Positions 38,531 to 46,759 of a stretch of DNA of 64,000 nucleotides are shown here, one piece after another (position 1 is the stretch's first letter; each line of letters opens with the position of its first letter). This DNA comes from Thalassomonas actiniarum (GTDB taxonomy: Bacteria > Pseudomonadota > Gammaproteobacteria > Enterobacterales > Alteromonadaceae), in contig NZ_CP059735.1 of the NCBI RefSeq assembly GCF_000948975.2, positions 5,268,603 to 5,332,602 of the forward strand, read 5' to 3'. A model generated the notes under the pieces. That model was not told the DNA's origin and did not search any database. It saw only the letters and a list, made by a program, of their open reading frames with translations. Both the position numbers and the translations under genes were made by a program.

Positions 38531-39915
38531 TATTTGTACATCAACTCAGGCAACCAGGTGACTAATTCCGGCCAAACCGCCAGGGCGATCAGCAATACCA
38601 ACTGCATCGCGATAAAAGGGATCACACCGCGGTAAATATCTGCCGTGCGCACCGATTTAGCTGCAACCCCGCGTAGATAAAATAACGCAAAACCAAACGG
38701 CGGCGTCAAAAAGGAGGTTTGCAGGTTAATGGCTATCATAATGCCCAACCAGATAGGATCAAGCCCCATGGCCAATAAAACCGGGGCAACAATAGGCACC
38801 ACCACAAAAGTGATCTCGATAAAGTCGAGGATAAAACCTAATAAAAAGATCACCAGCATCACAATCAAGGTAGCGCCGACAACCCCTCCGGGCATCTGCT
38901 GAAAAAAGCCGTGTACCAGTTCTTCTCCGCCAAAACCGCGAAATACCAGGGAAAACAAGCTGGCACCTATGAGGATCATAAACACCATGGCGGTGATCTT
39001 GGTAGTGCTTTGCATCACAGCTTTTAAATTCTCTCTGGTCAGCTTCTTCTGGGCCAAAGCCAATAAGGTTGCGCCCATGGCCCCGACACCTGCGGCTTCG
39101 GTAGGAGTTGCAAAGCCGAGTAAAATTGAGCCCAATACCGCTACCATCAATAACAGCGGCGGCAATAAAGCTGACAACATCAACGCAGGAACAGACTGAT
39201 CCCGGGTGAGCTTTTCTATGTCTTCGGCTTCCAGACGCGGCATAATATCGGGTTTGACCACGGCAAGTACCAAGCAATATAGAATATAAAAACCCACCAA
39301 GATAAGCCCCGGCACTACCGCACCAGCAAACAAGTCTCCCACGGAGACGGTTTCCGGACTAAATATGCCCATATCCAGCTGGGCTTTTTGGTAGGCATTG
39401 GATAACACATCACCGAGTAAGACCAAGGCTATAGAAGGAGGAATGATCTGGCCAAGGGTGCCAGTAGCACAAATAATTCCGGAGGAAAAAGCCGGACTAT
39501 AACCGCGTTTAAGCATAGTTGGTAAGGACAAAAGCCCCATAGTCACAACTGTCGCTCCGACAATACCTGTACTTGCTGCCAGTAAGGCCCCGACCAGAAT
39601 AACCGAAATCCCCAAGCCGCCATGAAAACGGCCAAAAAGCAGGGACATGGCGTTAAGCAGGTTTTCTGCTATTTTCGAGCGCTCAAGCATAGCCCCCATA
39701 AAAACAAACAAGGGCACCGCCAGTAAAGTCTGATTATTCACTACCCCGTAGAGTCGGCTGGGTAAAGCTGTTAAAAAAGCAGGGTCGAATACATCCAGGG
39801 CCATACCAACCCCGGCAAACAAGAGTGCGGTACCTGCCAGAGAAAAAGCGACCGGGTAACCCAGCAATAATACCAGGCATACGACCACGAACATCAAAAT
39901 GGCTGCATATTCCAT
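38530..39915 (-). CDS. dctM: TRAP transporter large permease DctM
   Basis: 461 residues with about 12-13 hydrophobic helices. DctM signatures are FVFMGAMLERSKIAENLL, GALLAASTGIVGATVVTMGL, SFSSGI-type region PAFSSGIICATGTLGQIIPP and GFILDFIEITFVVVPIVAP. It is the sodium-driven transport subunit. It overlaps or abuts dctQ (2-base gap) and is followed by the repeat element and dctP. Confidence 0.94.
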   Translation of the reverse strand: MEYAAILMFVVVCLVLLLGYPVAFSLAGTALLFAGVGMALDVFDPAFLTALPSRLYGVVNNQTLLAVPLFVFMGAMLERSKIAENLLNAMSLLFGRFHGGLGISVILVGALLAASTGIVGATVVTMGLLSLPTMLKRGYSPAFSSGIICATGTLGQIIPPSIALVLLGDVLSNAYQKAQLDMGIFSPETVSVGDLFAGAVVPGLILVGFYILYCLVLAVVKPDIMPRLEAEDIEKLTRDQSVPALMLSALLPPLLLMVAVLGSILLGFATPTEAAGVGAMGATLLALAQKKLTRENLKAVMQSTTKITAMVFMILIGASLFSLVFRGFGGEELVHGFFQQMPGGVVGATLIVMLVIFLLGFILDFIEITFVVVPIVAPVLLAMGLDPIWLGIMIAINLQTSFLTPPFGFALFYLRGVAAKSVRTADIYRGVIPFIAMQLVLLIALAVWPELVTWLPELMYK

Positions 39916-39917
39916 GA

Positions 39918-40463
39918 CTAGCTCTCTCCCGCTTTACTGTTATCTGCACTATTACCTGCAAGTAAAAACACCAGGTTACGCATAATTTCTGCCAGACCTT
40001 GTAATAACAAGGTCACCGGCAGTAGCAACAGCAGGGATTTATTGAGATAAACCAGTGGCAGGCCACCGGCTTCGGAAGATTTTTCCATGATTTGCCAGGA
40101 AATAACCACGTAATCCAGACTAATATAGAAAATAAACAGCACCACGGGTAATAACAGAAAAATGCCACCCAGCAAATTCACCAGCGCCTTAGTGTTAGCC
40201 GAGAATCTCTGGTAAAAAATATCTACCCGTACATGGCCATCGGCTTTTAAGGTATAGGCAGCCCCGAGCATAAAAACGATGCCGTGAAAATAAAGCACTG
40301 ACTCCTGCATGGCCACCCAGCCAAGGTTAAAGCCGTAACGCAATAAGACAATGATAAAGGTCATCAACACCATGACCAGGGTTAACCAAGCAATTATTTT
40401 GCCGGTTAACTCGGTAAAAGTGTCAATGACGGCGACGGCGTTTTTGAACCCGTTAACCAACAT
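39918..40463 (-). CDS. dctQ: TRAP transporter small permease DctQ
   Basis: 181 residues from ATG 40463 (MLVNGFKNAVAVIDTFTELT). The frame extends upstream to 40622 but that part is not DctQ-like. Four membrane helices with the family pattern IIAWLTLVMVLMTFIIVLLRY, WVAMQESVLYFHGIVFMLGA, LKADGHVRVDIFYQRFS. DctQ is the small subunit that pairs with DctM. It is the first gene of the TRAP operon. Confidence 0.9.
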   Translation of the reverse strand: MLVNGFKNAVAVIDTFTELTGKIIAWLTLVMVLMTFIIVLLRYGFNLGWVAMQESVLYFHGIVFMLGAAYTLKADGHVRVDIFYQRFSANTKALVNLLGGIFLLLPVVLFIFYISLDYVVISWQIMEKSSEAGGLPLVYLNKSLLLLLPVTLLLQGLAEIMRNLVFLLAGNSADNSKAGES

Positions 40464-40672
40464 ACCTGTTTCCAAAAAATTGTTATTCTTTTTAATGGGG
40501 TAAACAAATAACAGAATTTGACAAAAATTGGAAACCTTACCTTTAAAAACAGTTGAATTTGCTGAGCCCCAGGCTAAATAGCTGCATATTTTATGTACCG
40601 TAAAAATAAACAGACCAGTCAAGGGCTACAGGTCAAGGTTTGCCAAAACCCTCAACAGTTACAACAGAAACT

Positions 40673-40702
40673 AAAAAGCGACTTCGGTCGAAGTCGCTTT
40701 TC
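40673..40702. terminator. terminator between bolA and the TRAP operon
   Basis: The stem AAAAGCGACTTC / GAAGTCGCTTTT with a GGTC loop lies 28 bases past the bolA stop (leftward). T-runs on both sides. Confidence 0.88.
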
Positions 40703-40729
40703 ACTTATAAAATTTAACACCTTTTGCTT

Positions 40730-41056
40730 TTATATCGACTGCTTTTTCCCGCCTCCCAGACACTTAGGCGATAACGGCGTATTCTCTGCGTAGTAATTCT
40801 GCCATTCTTTTTCGGTATAGGTATGTAAAGCCAGGGCATGGATATGCTCCGCCAACTCGGTGGCCAGCAAGGTGTTGATGGCCCGGTGACGGTTGATCAA
40901 ACGCTCCCCTTCAAATTTTTCTGAGACTATGATCACTTTAAAATGCGACTCGCTGCCCGGGGGCACGTTGTGCTGGTGACTTTCATTAATCACATCCAAA
41001 TGCACGGGAGAGAATGCCGTGAGTAACTTTTCTTCGATTATGGCTTCAATTGTCAT
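40730..41056 (-). CDS. bolA: BolA family protein
   Basis: 108 residues, the class II KH-like BolA fold. The motif [20 protein letters not shown] with the invariant His and the C-terminal [13 protein letters not shown] match BolA. BolA binds monothiol glutaredoxin and 2Fe-2S clusters and affects cell shape and stress response. A C-terminal tail rich in Gly/Lys ([11 protein letters not shown]) is a small extension. Single gene with its own terminator. Confidence 0.92.
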   Translation of the reverse strand: MTIEAIIEEKLLTAFSPVHLDVINESHQHNVPPGSESHFKVIIVSEKFEGERLINRHRAINTLLATELAEHIHALALHTYTEKEWQNYYAENTPLSPKCLGGGKKQSI

Positions 41057-41194
41057 GTTATTTCCCTGATGATATTAGCCCGGTAACTGGCTTATCATCA
41101 TTAACTCTAGTTTGTTAGATTGAATATGCCATCAAACAAGATGGCCGATTGAATGAAAAAATCATAAGGTTTTGCTAAACCTGAAAAAATATTT

Positions 41195-41776
41195 TTAGCT
41201 TTTTATTTGCCGAAACGTCAGGTTAATCCGCGGCAATTTTGCCTTTTTTGTCCGGGGCAGACAGTGCTGCCAAAAGCGCTGGGTTTGCCCGGCCATGGTC
41301 AGCAAGCTGCCTGATTTTAAAGGTACCGTCAGCTTTTCACCAGAAATTTTATGCTTTAAGTTAAAGTTTCTTTCCCCGCCGAATGACAAAGAAGCGATCA
41401 CCGGATTTTCCCCCAATTCAGGTTCATCATCGCTGTGCCAGCCAACGGTATCATTGCCGTCACGATAAAGGTTTGCCAGCACGGCATTAAACTGCTCCCC
41501 GGTTTTTGCTTCCACCATTTGTTTTAGCTGTATCAATACCGGCAACCAGGATTTCGCCGCTAAAGTGAGCCCTGAATAGGTATAATCAAGGCCATCATCG
41601 CCATACCAGGCCTGCAGCCTGGGGATCAACACGGGTTTACCATAGAGCACAATACTGTCCTGGGACCAGTCCAGTTGCTGCGCTAACTCATCATATAACA
41701 GCCGGCTCCTGGCCATAGGGATAAAAGCCGGAAAATATTGCAAATCGGCATTGGGGGCGGTGATGTTAATAATCAT
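41195..41776 (-). CDS. alkB: AlkB-like 2-oxoglutarate-dependent dioxygenase
   Basis: 193 residues. The Fe(II) ligands are in VGWHSDDEPELG (HxD), and the 2-oxoglutarate-binding end is PRINLTFR (R-x-N-x-T-F-R). The segment PVIASLSFGGERNFNLKHK is typical of AlkB/ALKBH2-like enzymes. It would remove alkyl damage (1-meA, 3-meC) from nucleic acid by oxidation. It is divergent from rlmG. The short bacterial AlkB subgroup, so the exact substrate is not known. Confidence 0.88.
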   Translation of the reverse strand: MIINITAPNADLQYFPAFIPMARSRLLYDELAQQLDWSQDSIVLYGKPVLIPRLQAWYGDDGLDYTYSGLTLAAKSWLPVLIQLKQMVEAKTGEQFNAVLANLYRDGNDTVGWHSDDEPELGENPVIASLSFGGERNFNLKHKISGEKLTVPLKSGSLLTMAGQTQRFWQHCLPRTKKAKLPRINLTFRQIKS

Positions 41777-41903
41777 TCCTTACTACGCGGGCATAGCATA
41801 AAACTGGCGACATTAACGGAATTTTGTCACAATAACGGCCTATTCTCCATATTTTACCTCCGGGCTACACCCGGGACAGGCCCAAATAAAAGTTATTAAC
41901 ACC

Positions 41904-43043
41904 ATGCTCAGTCCTTTTATTATCAATGACAAAAACCTCCACCTTGACCGCTATCCCCTGGCACAGGTCAACCGCAGTTTACAGGCCTGGGATGCCGCCG
42001 ACGAGTACCTGGTCAACCATATTGCCCAGCACCAGCTGATCAAACCCGGCACCAGGGTGTTAATCTTTAATGATTTATTTGGCGCATTAACGGTAAACTT
42101 TACCGAAAGCCAGCTCTTTACCGTCAACGATTCTTTTTTGAGTATCTGCGGCATCAAGCATAATCTGGAGCAAAACTATCTCAGTGATGATAACCGCAGC
42201 CAACTGACCAGTTTAGATCCCTTGCCGGACGATATCGATGTTATCTTATACAAGAACCCAAAAAGTAAGTCCTTACTCAGTGACCAGCTATTAAAAATAA
42301 AACAAAAATATAGCGACAACGTCATTTTTATCGCCGCCGACCGTGCCAAGGAAATACACACTTCAACATTAAAGCAGTTTGAGAAATACCTGGGGACGAC
42401 CAAAACCTCACTGGCGGTGAAAAAAGCCCGGCTGGTCTTTGCCGAGCTGGACAACCCTGCCCGATATAACTCCCCCTTTCCAACTGTTTGGCCGCTGGAA
42501 AATACCCGTTTTTCCCTGAGTAACCATGCCAATGTCTATGCCAGGGAGAAATTAGATTTAGGCGCCCGCTATTTTATCCAGAACTTGCCCGAAATTCCCG
42601 CCGGCAGCCGGGTAATCGATTTAGGCTGCGGTAACGGCGTTATCGGCTTAACGGTGCTCGCCGCCCAGGAGCAAGCTAAAGTGCAGTTTGTCGATGAATC
42701 TCATATGGCCATTGCTTCTGCCCGTGAAAATATTGAAAACAACTTACCCCAGGTCATGGATAACTGCATTTTTCATGTCAATGACTGTCTGACCGGCTTT
42801 GAGGGGGGCAGCGCCGATGTCATTCTTTGTAACCCGCCTTTTCATCAACAAACCGCCACCACAGATCATATTGCCTGGCAAATGTTCAATGACAGTTTCA
42901 GGGTATTAAAAAAAGGCGGGGAATTGCGTATTATCGGTAACAGACAATTAGGTTATCATGTTAAATTACAACGTATTTTCGGCAACCATAAACTGATTGC
43001 CACCAATGAAAAATTCGTCACTATTTCAGCGATAAAAAAATGA
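41904..43043 (+). CDS. rlmG: 23S rRNA G1835-N2 methyltransferase RlmG
   Basis: 379 residues, close to E. coli RlmG (378). It has an N-terminal degenerate methyltransferase domain and a C-terminal one with VIDLGCGNGVIGLTVLA for SAM and the catalytic motif ILCNPPFHQ. RsmC is the closest alternative but is shorter, and PLENTRFSLSNHANVYAREKLD with GARYFIQNLP fits RlmG. It modifies guanine 1835 in 23S rRNA. Its stop overlaps the start of the next gene by 4 bases (ATGA). Confidence 0.9.
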   Translation: MLSPFIINDKNLHLDRYPLAQVNRSLQAWDAADEYLVNHIAQHQLIKPGTRVLIFNDLFGALTVNFTESQLFTVNDSFLSICGIKHNLEQNYLSDDNRSQLTSLDPLPDDIDVILYKNPKSKSLLSDQLLKIKQKYSDNVIFIAADRAKEIHTSTLKQFEKYLGTTKTSLAVKKARLVFAELDNPARYNSPFPTVWPLENTRFSLSNHANVYAREKLDLGARYFIQNLPEIPAGSRVIDLGCGNGVIGLTVLAAQEQAKVQFVDESHMAIASARENIENNLPQVMDNCIFHVNDCLTGFEGGSADVILCNPPFHQQTATTDHIAWQMFNDSFRVLKKGGELRIIGNRQLGYHVKLQRIFGNHKLIATNEKFVTISAIKK

Positions 43044-43642
43044 AACTAAAAAATCTAACTTCCTTAAAACAAGCCCGGGTGCAGCTCGGCGCTATGCTGG
43101 CCATCCCTGTCCTGTTGCTGCTCGGCGGCTGCAGCCAGACCCCGAGTCACTTGATTGTCGCCCCCGAGGTCATGGCGGCAAACTCAGGCAAGTATGCCAA
43201 TAAGCAGGCGCAACTCCAGGTTCTTGACATGCGCACCGGCAACCACATAGTACAGATTTCACGCCCGGAAAAAGCGGCGCAGCTGTTTTCTTCGCAGGCC
43301 CCCCTTAAAGACATAGTGGCGCAAAGCTTAACGGCACAATTAAACAAACAGGGTATGGCCATGGGCCCGGTCGGCACCAATGCCATCGAAATTTCTATCG
43401 ACCAGGCCTTAATCAAGGTCGACCAGCAACTGATGCAATACCAGGTCAAAAGTGAAATCGTACTGACGGTGAAAATTGACAACGGCATCAGCACCCTCAC
43501 CAATACTTTTCGCAACCGCGGCAGCAGCCACGGACCGTTAAAAGCAGATATTGCGGTATTGGAGCGGGATTTTAACCAGCAACTGGCTTTGCTGTTGGCC
43601 CAGGTTATTGACAATACCGAAATTCAGCAATTTATCAGGTAA
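43040..43642 (+). CDS. YajG-family lipoprotein
   Basis: 200 residues. A lipoprotein signal sequence ends in LLLGGCSQTP. The rest resembles the YajG family: LIVAPEVMA at the mature N-terminus, LQVLDMRTGNHIVQI, then LTAQLNKQGMAMG and the NTFRNRGSSHGPLKADIAV region. It is probably anchored in the outer membrane; YajG has no firmly known role, although in E. coli it lies by ampG. Here ampG-like lies three genes downstream, which supports the assignment. It overlaps rlmG and is followed 6 bases later by ppi. Confidence 0.78.
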   Translation: MKLKNLTSLKQARVQLGAMLAIPVLLLLGGCSQTPSHLIVAPEVMAANSGKYANKQAQLQVLDMRTGNHIVQISRPEKAAQLFSSQAPLKDIVAQSLTAQLNKQGMAMGPVGTNAIEISIDQALIKVDQQLMQYQVKSEIVLTVKIDNGISTLTNTFRNRGSSHGPLKADIAVLERDFNQQLALLLAQVIDNTEIQQFIR

Positions 43643-43648
43643 AGCACT

Positions 43649-44245
43649 ATGAAAGCAGTTAGCATAAAACTTCTGACGTTATTTTTACTCTGCCTCAGCT
43701 TTTTCAGCCAGGCCAAAAACGCCGCGATAGATCCCAACAACATCTATCCCAGGGTGAAACTGGAAACCTCTATGGGGGTTATTATCGTCGAACTTGACCG
43801 GGTAAAAGCACCGCTCACCGTCGATAACTTTCTCACCTATGTGGTCACAGGGGAATATAACAATACTATCTTCCACCGTATCATGGCAGACTTTATCGTT
43901 CAGGGCGGCGGTTACGATCCCCTGTTCATCGAGAAAAAAGTCAATGAAAGCATAGTCAATGAATCAGGCAACGGTTTGAAGAACGAAGCCGGTACCATTG
44001 CCATGGCCAAGGAAAATCGCCCCCATACCGCCAACCGCCAGTTCTTTTTCAATGTCGCCGACAATAAATCCCTGGATCCAGGAAAACGCTGGGGTTATGC
44101 AGTTTTTGGCGCTATCGTCGAAGGCGAAGAAGTCCTTGAGGCCATGGCCCAGGTAGAAACCGACTATAACTCAGAAATGGCCTGGTCGGATGTTCCGGTA
44201 AAACCCGTGATCCTGAAAAAAGCGACTCTGCTGCCGGCACAATAA
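43649..44245 (+). CDS. periplasmic cyclophilin-type peptidyl-prolyl isomerase
   Basis: 198 residues, signal peptide of 22 residues ending SQA. The cyclophilin core is typical: VKLETSMGVIIVELDRVKAP, NTIFHRIMADFIVQGGGYDP, GTIAMAKENRPHTANRQFFF and WGYAVFGAIVEG. The FHR and QFFFN active-site segments are intact. It catalyses cis-trans isomerisation of X-Pro bonds of exported proteins. It is co-transcribed with the YajG-like gene. Confidence 0.92.
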   Translation: MKAVSIKLLTLFLLCLSFFSQAKNAAIDPNNIYPRVKLETSMGVIIVELDRVKAPLTVDNFLTYVVTGEYNNTIFHRIMADFIVQGGGYDPLFIEKKVNESIVNESGNGLKNEAGTIAMAKENRPHTANRQFFFNVADNKSLDPGKRWGYAVFGAIVEGEEVLEAMAQVETDYNSEMAWSDVPVKPVILKKATLLPAQ

Positions 44246-44289
44246 GCTTTTTCATTAAAGCAGAAGCAGAAAAGACAAAGCTTGTCAAA

Positions 44290-44341
44290 GATCGGCATCA
44301 ATAAAACAGCGGAGAAAAAGAAAAATTTATTGATACCGATC
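44290..44341 (+). terminator. long imperfect inverted repeat after the cyclophilin gene
   Basis: GATCGGCATCAATAAA (44290-44305) pairs with TTTATTGATACCGATC (44326-44341) with one mismatch around a 20-base loop. It stands 45 bases past the stop of the cyclophilin gene and probably ends or protects that transcript. The large loop and missing U-run make the terminator role uncertain. Confidence 0.5.
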
Positions 44342-44394
44342 AAACTTATATACTCTTTTTTACAATTTGTTGACAAAAAACACTAGTATTGCTT

Positions 44395-44422
44395 TTGACA
44401 AGCCCCGCTTTATCGTTAATAA
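44395..44422 (+). promoter_or_regulatory. candidate sigma-70 promoter
   Basis: TTGACA at 44395-44400 and TAATAA at 44417-44422 are 16 bases apart. They precede the gene at 44542 by 120 bases. A second TTGACA lies at 44370-44375. Only the hexamer matches are seen. Confidence 0.35.
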
Positions 44423-44541
44423 CTAATACTGAATCTATATAATAAAACTTCACATCGGCGCTTATCACCAAACGATGGAAATTCTTCCACATTCGTTTCT
44501 AAAAGGAATTAAATAAGCCAATAGCATTTTGGGGATCACGA

Positions 44542-44871
44542 ATGATAATCGAGCAGTTTATCAACGAAAAAACAACGCAAATCAGCGCCTATGTCAAGGC
44601 GGTTCTGGAGCAGGGCATACATTATACCGAACTGGATAAATTTATTGTCGATGTTATGGATGAATGGACCTTGCTCAATGTCACCGAAGAAACCCCGGGT
44701 AATGCCCAGGAACGGGTGTTCTGGCATATTGTCCATGAAATCAGTTTACACGGTGCCCAGTCGCTGAGTCACGACTTATACCTGAAAAGCGAAATCAACA
44801 CCTGTCTGGACTTTTTCGCCGGCACCGGCAGCTACCCGATAGATTGCATCGGCTGGCGCCCTATTCCCTGA
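44542..44871 (+). CDS. conserved-looking small protein of unknown function
   Basis: 109 residues, acidic, no signal peptide or membrane helix. It is predicted helical, with ISAYVKAVLEQGIHYTELDK, DEWTLLNVTEETPGNAQER, VFWHIVHEISLHGAQSL and a Gly/Cys-containing end (FAGTGSYPIDCIGWRPIP). I do not recognise the family. It stands alone with its own candidate promoter between the cyclophilin and AmpG-like genes. Composition is like its neighbours, so it looks native. Confidence 0.65.
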   Translation: MIIEQFINEKTTQISAYVKAVLEQGIHYTELDKFIVDVMDEWTLLNVTEETPGNAQERVFWHIVHEISLHGAQSLSHDLYLKSEINTCLDFFAGTGSYPIDCIGWRPIP

Positions 44872-45070
44872 ACCTGTCTTTTAAGTCTTCTGTAATAAGT
44901 CAGTTATCGCCCCCATAACTGAGAACCTCCCCTAAAAACCCAGCTCAAAACAATTACTGACAGACTAATTCCCTGCAACCGCCACCTTCCCTGGCTATAA
45001 ACGCAAGTCTTTGATAACCTAGCCTTCATTATTCATCCTGTCTCCAGACTTTTTCAGGTACCCGCTATTT

Positions 45071-46696
45071 ATGTCTTCACCCCACAGCTTACGACAAACC
45101 CTGTCCTACTTTAAAGATCGCAGGTTACTCAGCATCTTTTGCTTTGGTATTGCCAGCGGTTTTCCCTGGGTGATGACAGGCTCTGCCATGAGCGGCTGGT
45201 TAACAGATGCCGGTTTAAGCCGTTCCAGTATCGGCTTATTCGGTTTAATCTTTGTCGCTTACAGCATTAACTTTCTTTGGTCGCCCCTGGTAGACCGCCT
45301 CAAAGTACCTTTATTAACCCGGTTTATAGGGCAAAGGCGTAGCTGGATCTTAGCCACCCAGCTGCTGATCATGTTGGCCACACTGCAATTAAGCCAGCTA
45401 GATGTCGTCAACCAGCTCAGCCTGATGGCCTTTTTTGGCTTAATCATCGCCATTTGCGGCGCTACCCAGGATATTGCCATCGACGCCTATCGTATCGACT
45501 TGTTGCAGGATAAAGACACAAATTACATGGCGGCCGGCTCCGCCATGGCCACCTCCGGATGGTGGACCGGCTTTGCCGGTTTAGGCAGTATCCCCTTTAT
45601 CCTGGTGGATCAGCCAGACTGGCAATGGTCGCAGGTATACCTGGTACTGGCGGTGATCATGGCTATTTTAATGATCACCGCCATGGTGGTGCGTGAACCG
45701 AAAAGCAACCGCGAGGCGGTACAAGCCAAAATAGAAAAAAATTACCTGCAAGTCCTGCCTACCCAGGGCCGGCAACCGCTGGCTATCCTGCTTATTTTAC
45801 CGGCCATTTTTGCCGCTATCATTTATGCCAATATAGGTTATCCCGGCTGGCCGCAGGGGGTTATCGACAGCGGTTACCGCTTTTGGCTGATCAGTGTCTT
45901 TATCCTGCTACTGCTGCTGCTTTTCAGCCAGCAGCTGACCCGCTTAAATAAGGTGGTCAACAGCCAGCTAATGAATAACGCAACGGGCACAGGGCTTGTT
46001 TCGACGCCTAACCGTACCCACCGTCTGACCGCCTGGTTACTGACCACCTTAGTTGCCCCTATCCAGGAATTTTTCGACCGCAACGGCGCCCGGTTATCGA
46101 TAGCCATTTTACTCTTTATTTTTTTATTTAAACTGGGAGAAGCTTACCTGGGACGCATGTCGATAGTGTTTTACCGGGAAGTAGGTTTTTCCAACAGCGA
46201 TATTGCCTATTATTCGAAAATGATCAACTGGTCGGTCACCATTATTTTTTCGCTGATCGGCAGTGTCTTTACCATACGCTACGGTATTTTAAAGGGCTTG
46301 TTTATCGGCGGCACGGCAATGGCTGCCAGCAACTTGCTGTTTTCCGTGATGGCAATTGTCGGCCCGGATAAAGCACTGTTTGCCTTTACCGTATTTGTCG
46401 ACGGCTTTACCTCCGCCTGGGGTTCGGTGGCTTTTGTCGCCCTGTTATCGGTATTGTGCAACCATAGCTTTACCGCCAGCCAATATGCGCTGATGGCCTC
46501 CCTGGGCACCTTTGGCCGGGTTATGCTCGGCTCTTATTCCGGTATTATTGTCGACTGGCTAGACGGCAACTGGTCCTTATTCTTTGTACTTACCGCCTTT
46601 ATGGTCATTCCCAGCTTGCTGTTCTTATATTCCATCCGTAAACCGCTAACGGTGCTGATCGAAAAGAACCAGGCACAAAACGGCAACAACTCATAA
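45071..46696 (+). CDS. ampG: AmpG-family MFS permease
   Basis: 541 residues with 12-14 membrane helices. The N-terminal SIFCFGIASGFPWVMTGSAM with SGWLTDAGLSRSSIGLFGLI matches AmpG, the inner-membrane importer of anhydromuropeptides. GATQDIAIDAYRIDLL and YLGRMSIVFYREVGFSN are further family blocks. It recycles cell-wall fragments and feeds AmpR-type beta-lactamase control where present. It is convergent with the GGDEF-EAL gene; a stem-loop terminator follows. Confidence 0.88.
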   Translation: MSSPHSLRQTLSYFKDRRLLSIFCFGIASGFPWVMTGSAMSGWLTDAGLSRSSIGLFGLIFVAYSINFLWSPLVDRLKVPLLTRFIGQRRSWILATQLLIMLATLQLSQLDVVNQLSLMAFFGLIIAICGATQDIAIDAYRIDLLQDKDTNYMAAGSAMATSGWWTGFAGLGSIPFILVDQPDWQWSQVYLVLAVIMAILMITAMVVREPKSNREAVQAKIEKNYLQVLPTQGRQPLAILLILPAIFAAIIYANIGYPGWPQGVIDSGYRFWLISVFILLLLLLFSQQLTRLNKVVNSQLMNNATGTGLVSTPNRTHRLTAWLLTTLVAPIQEFFDRNGARLSIAILLFIFLFKLGEAYLGRMSIVFYREVGFSNSDIAYYSKMINWSVTIIFSLIGSVFTIRYGILKGLFIGGTAMAASNLLFSVMAIVGPDKALFAFTVFVDGFTSAWGSVAFVALLSVLCNHSFTASQYALMASLGTFGRVMLGSYSGIIVDWLDGNWSLFFVLTAFMVIPSLLFLYSIRKPLTVLIEKNQAQNGNNS

Positions 46697-46707
46697 AGGT
46701 AAACAGG

Positions 46708-46748
46708 CTTTCCTTTGCCGGTCATTTATCCTTCCGGCAAAGGAAATA
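46708..46748. terminator. bidirectional terminator between ampG and the GGDEF-EAL gene
   Basis: The 13-bp stem TTTCCTTTGCCGG / CCGGCAAAGGAAA encloses a 12-base loop between the two convergent genes. Confidence 0.75.
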
Positions 46749-46759
46749 AAAATCAGGTT

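Noticed and set aside
41904-43043. RsmC instead of RlmG
   Set aside because: Both share the fold and NPPF motif, but the length (379) and the conserved blocks before the SAM motif fit RlmG better.
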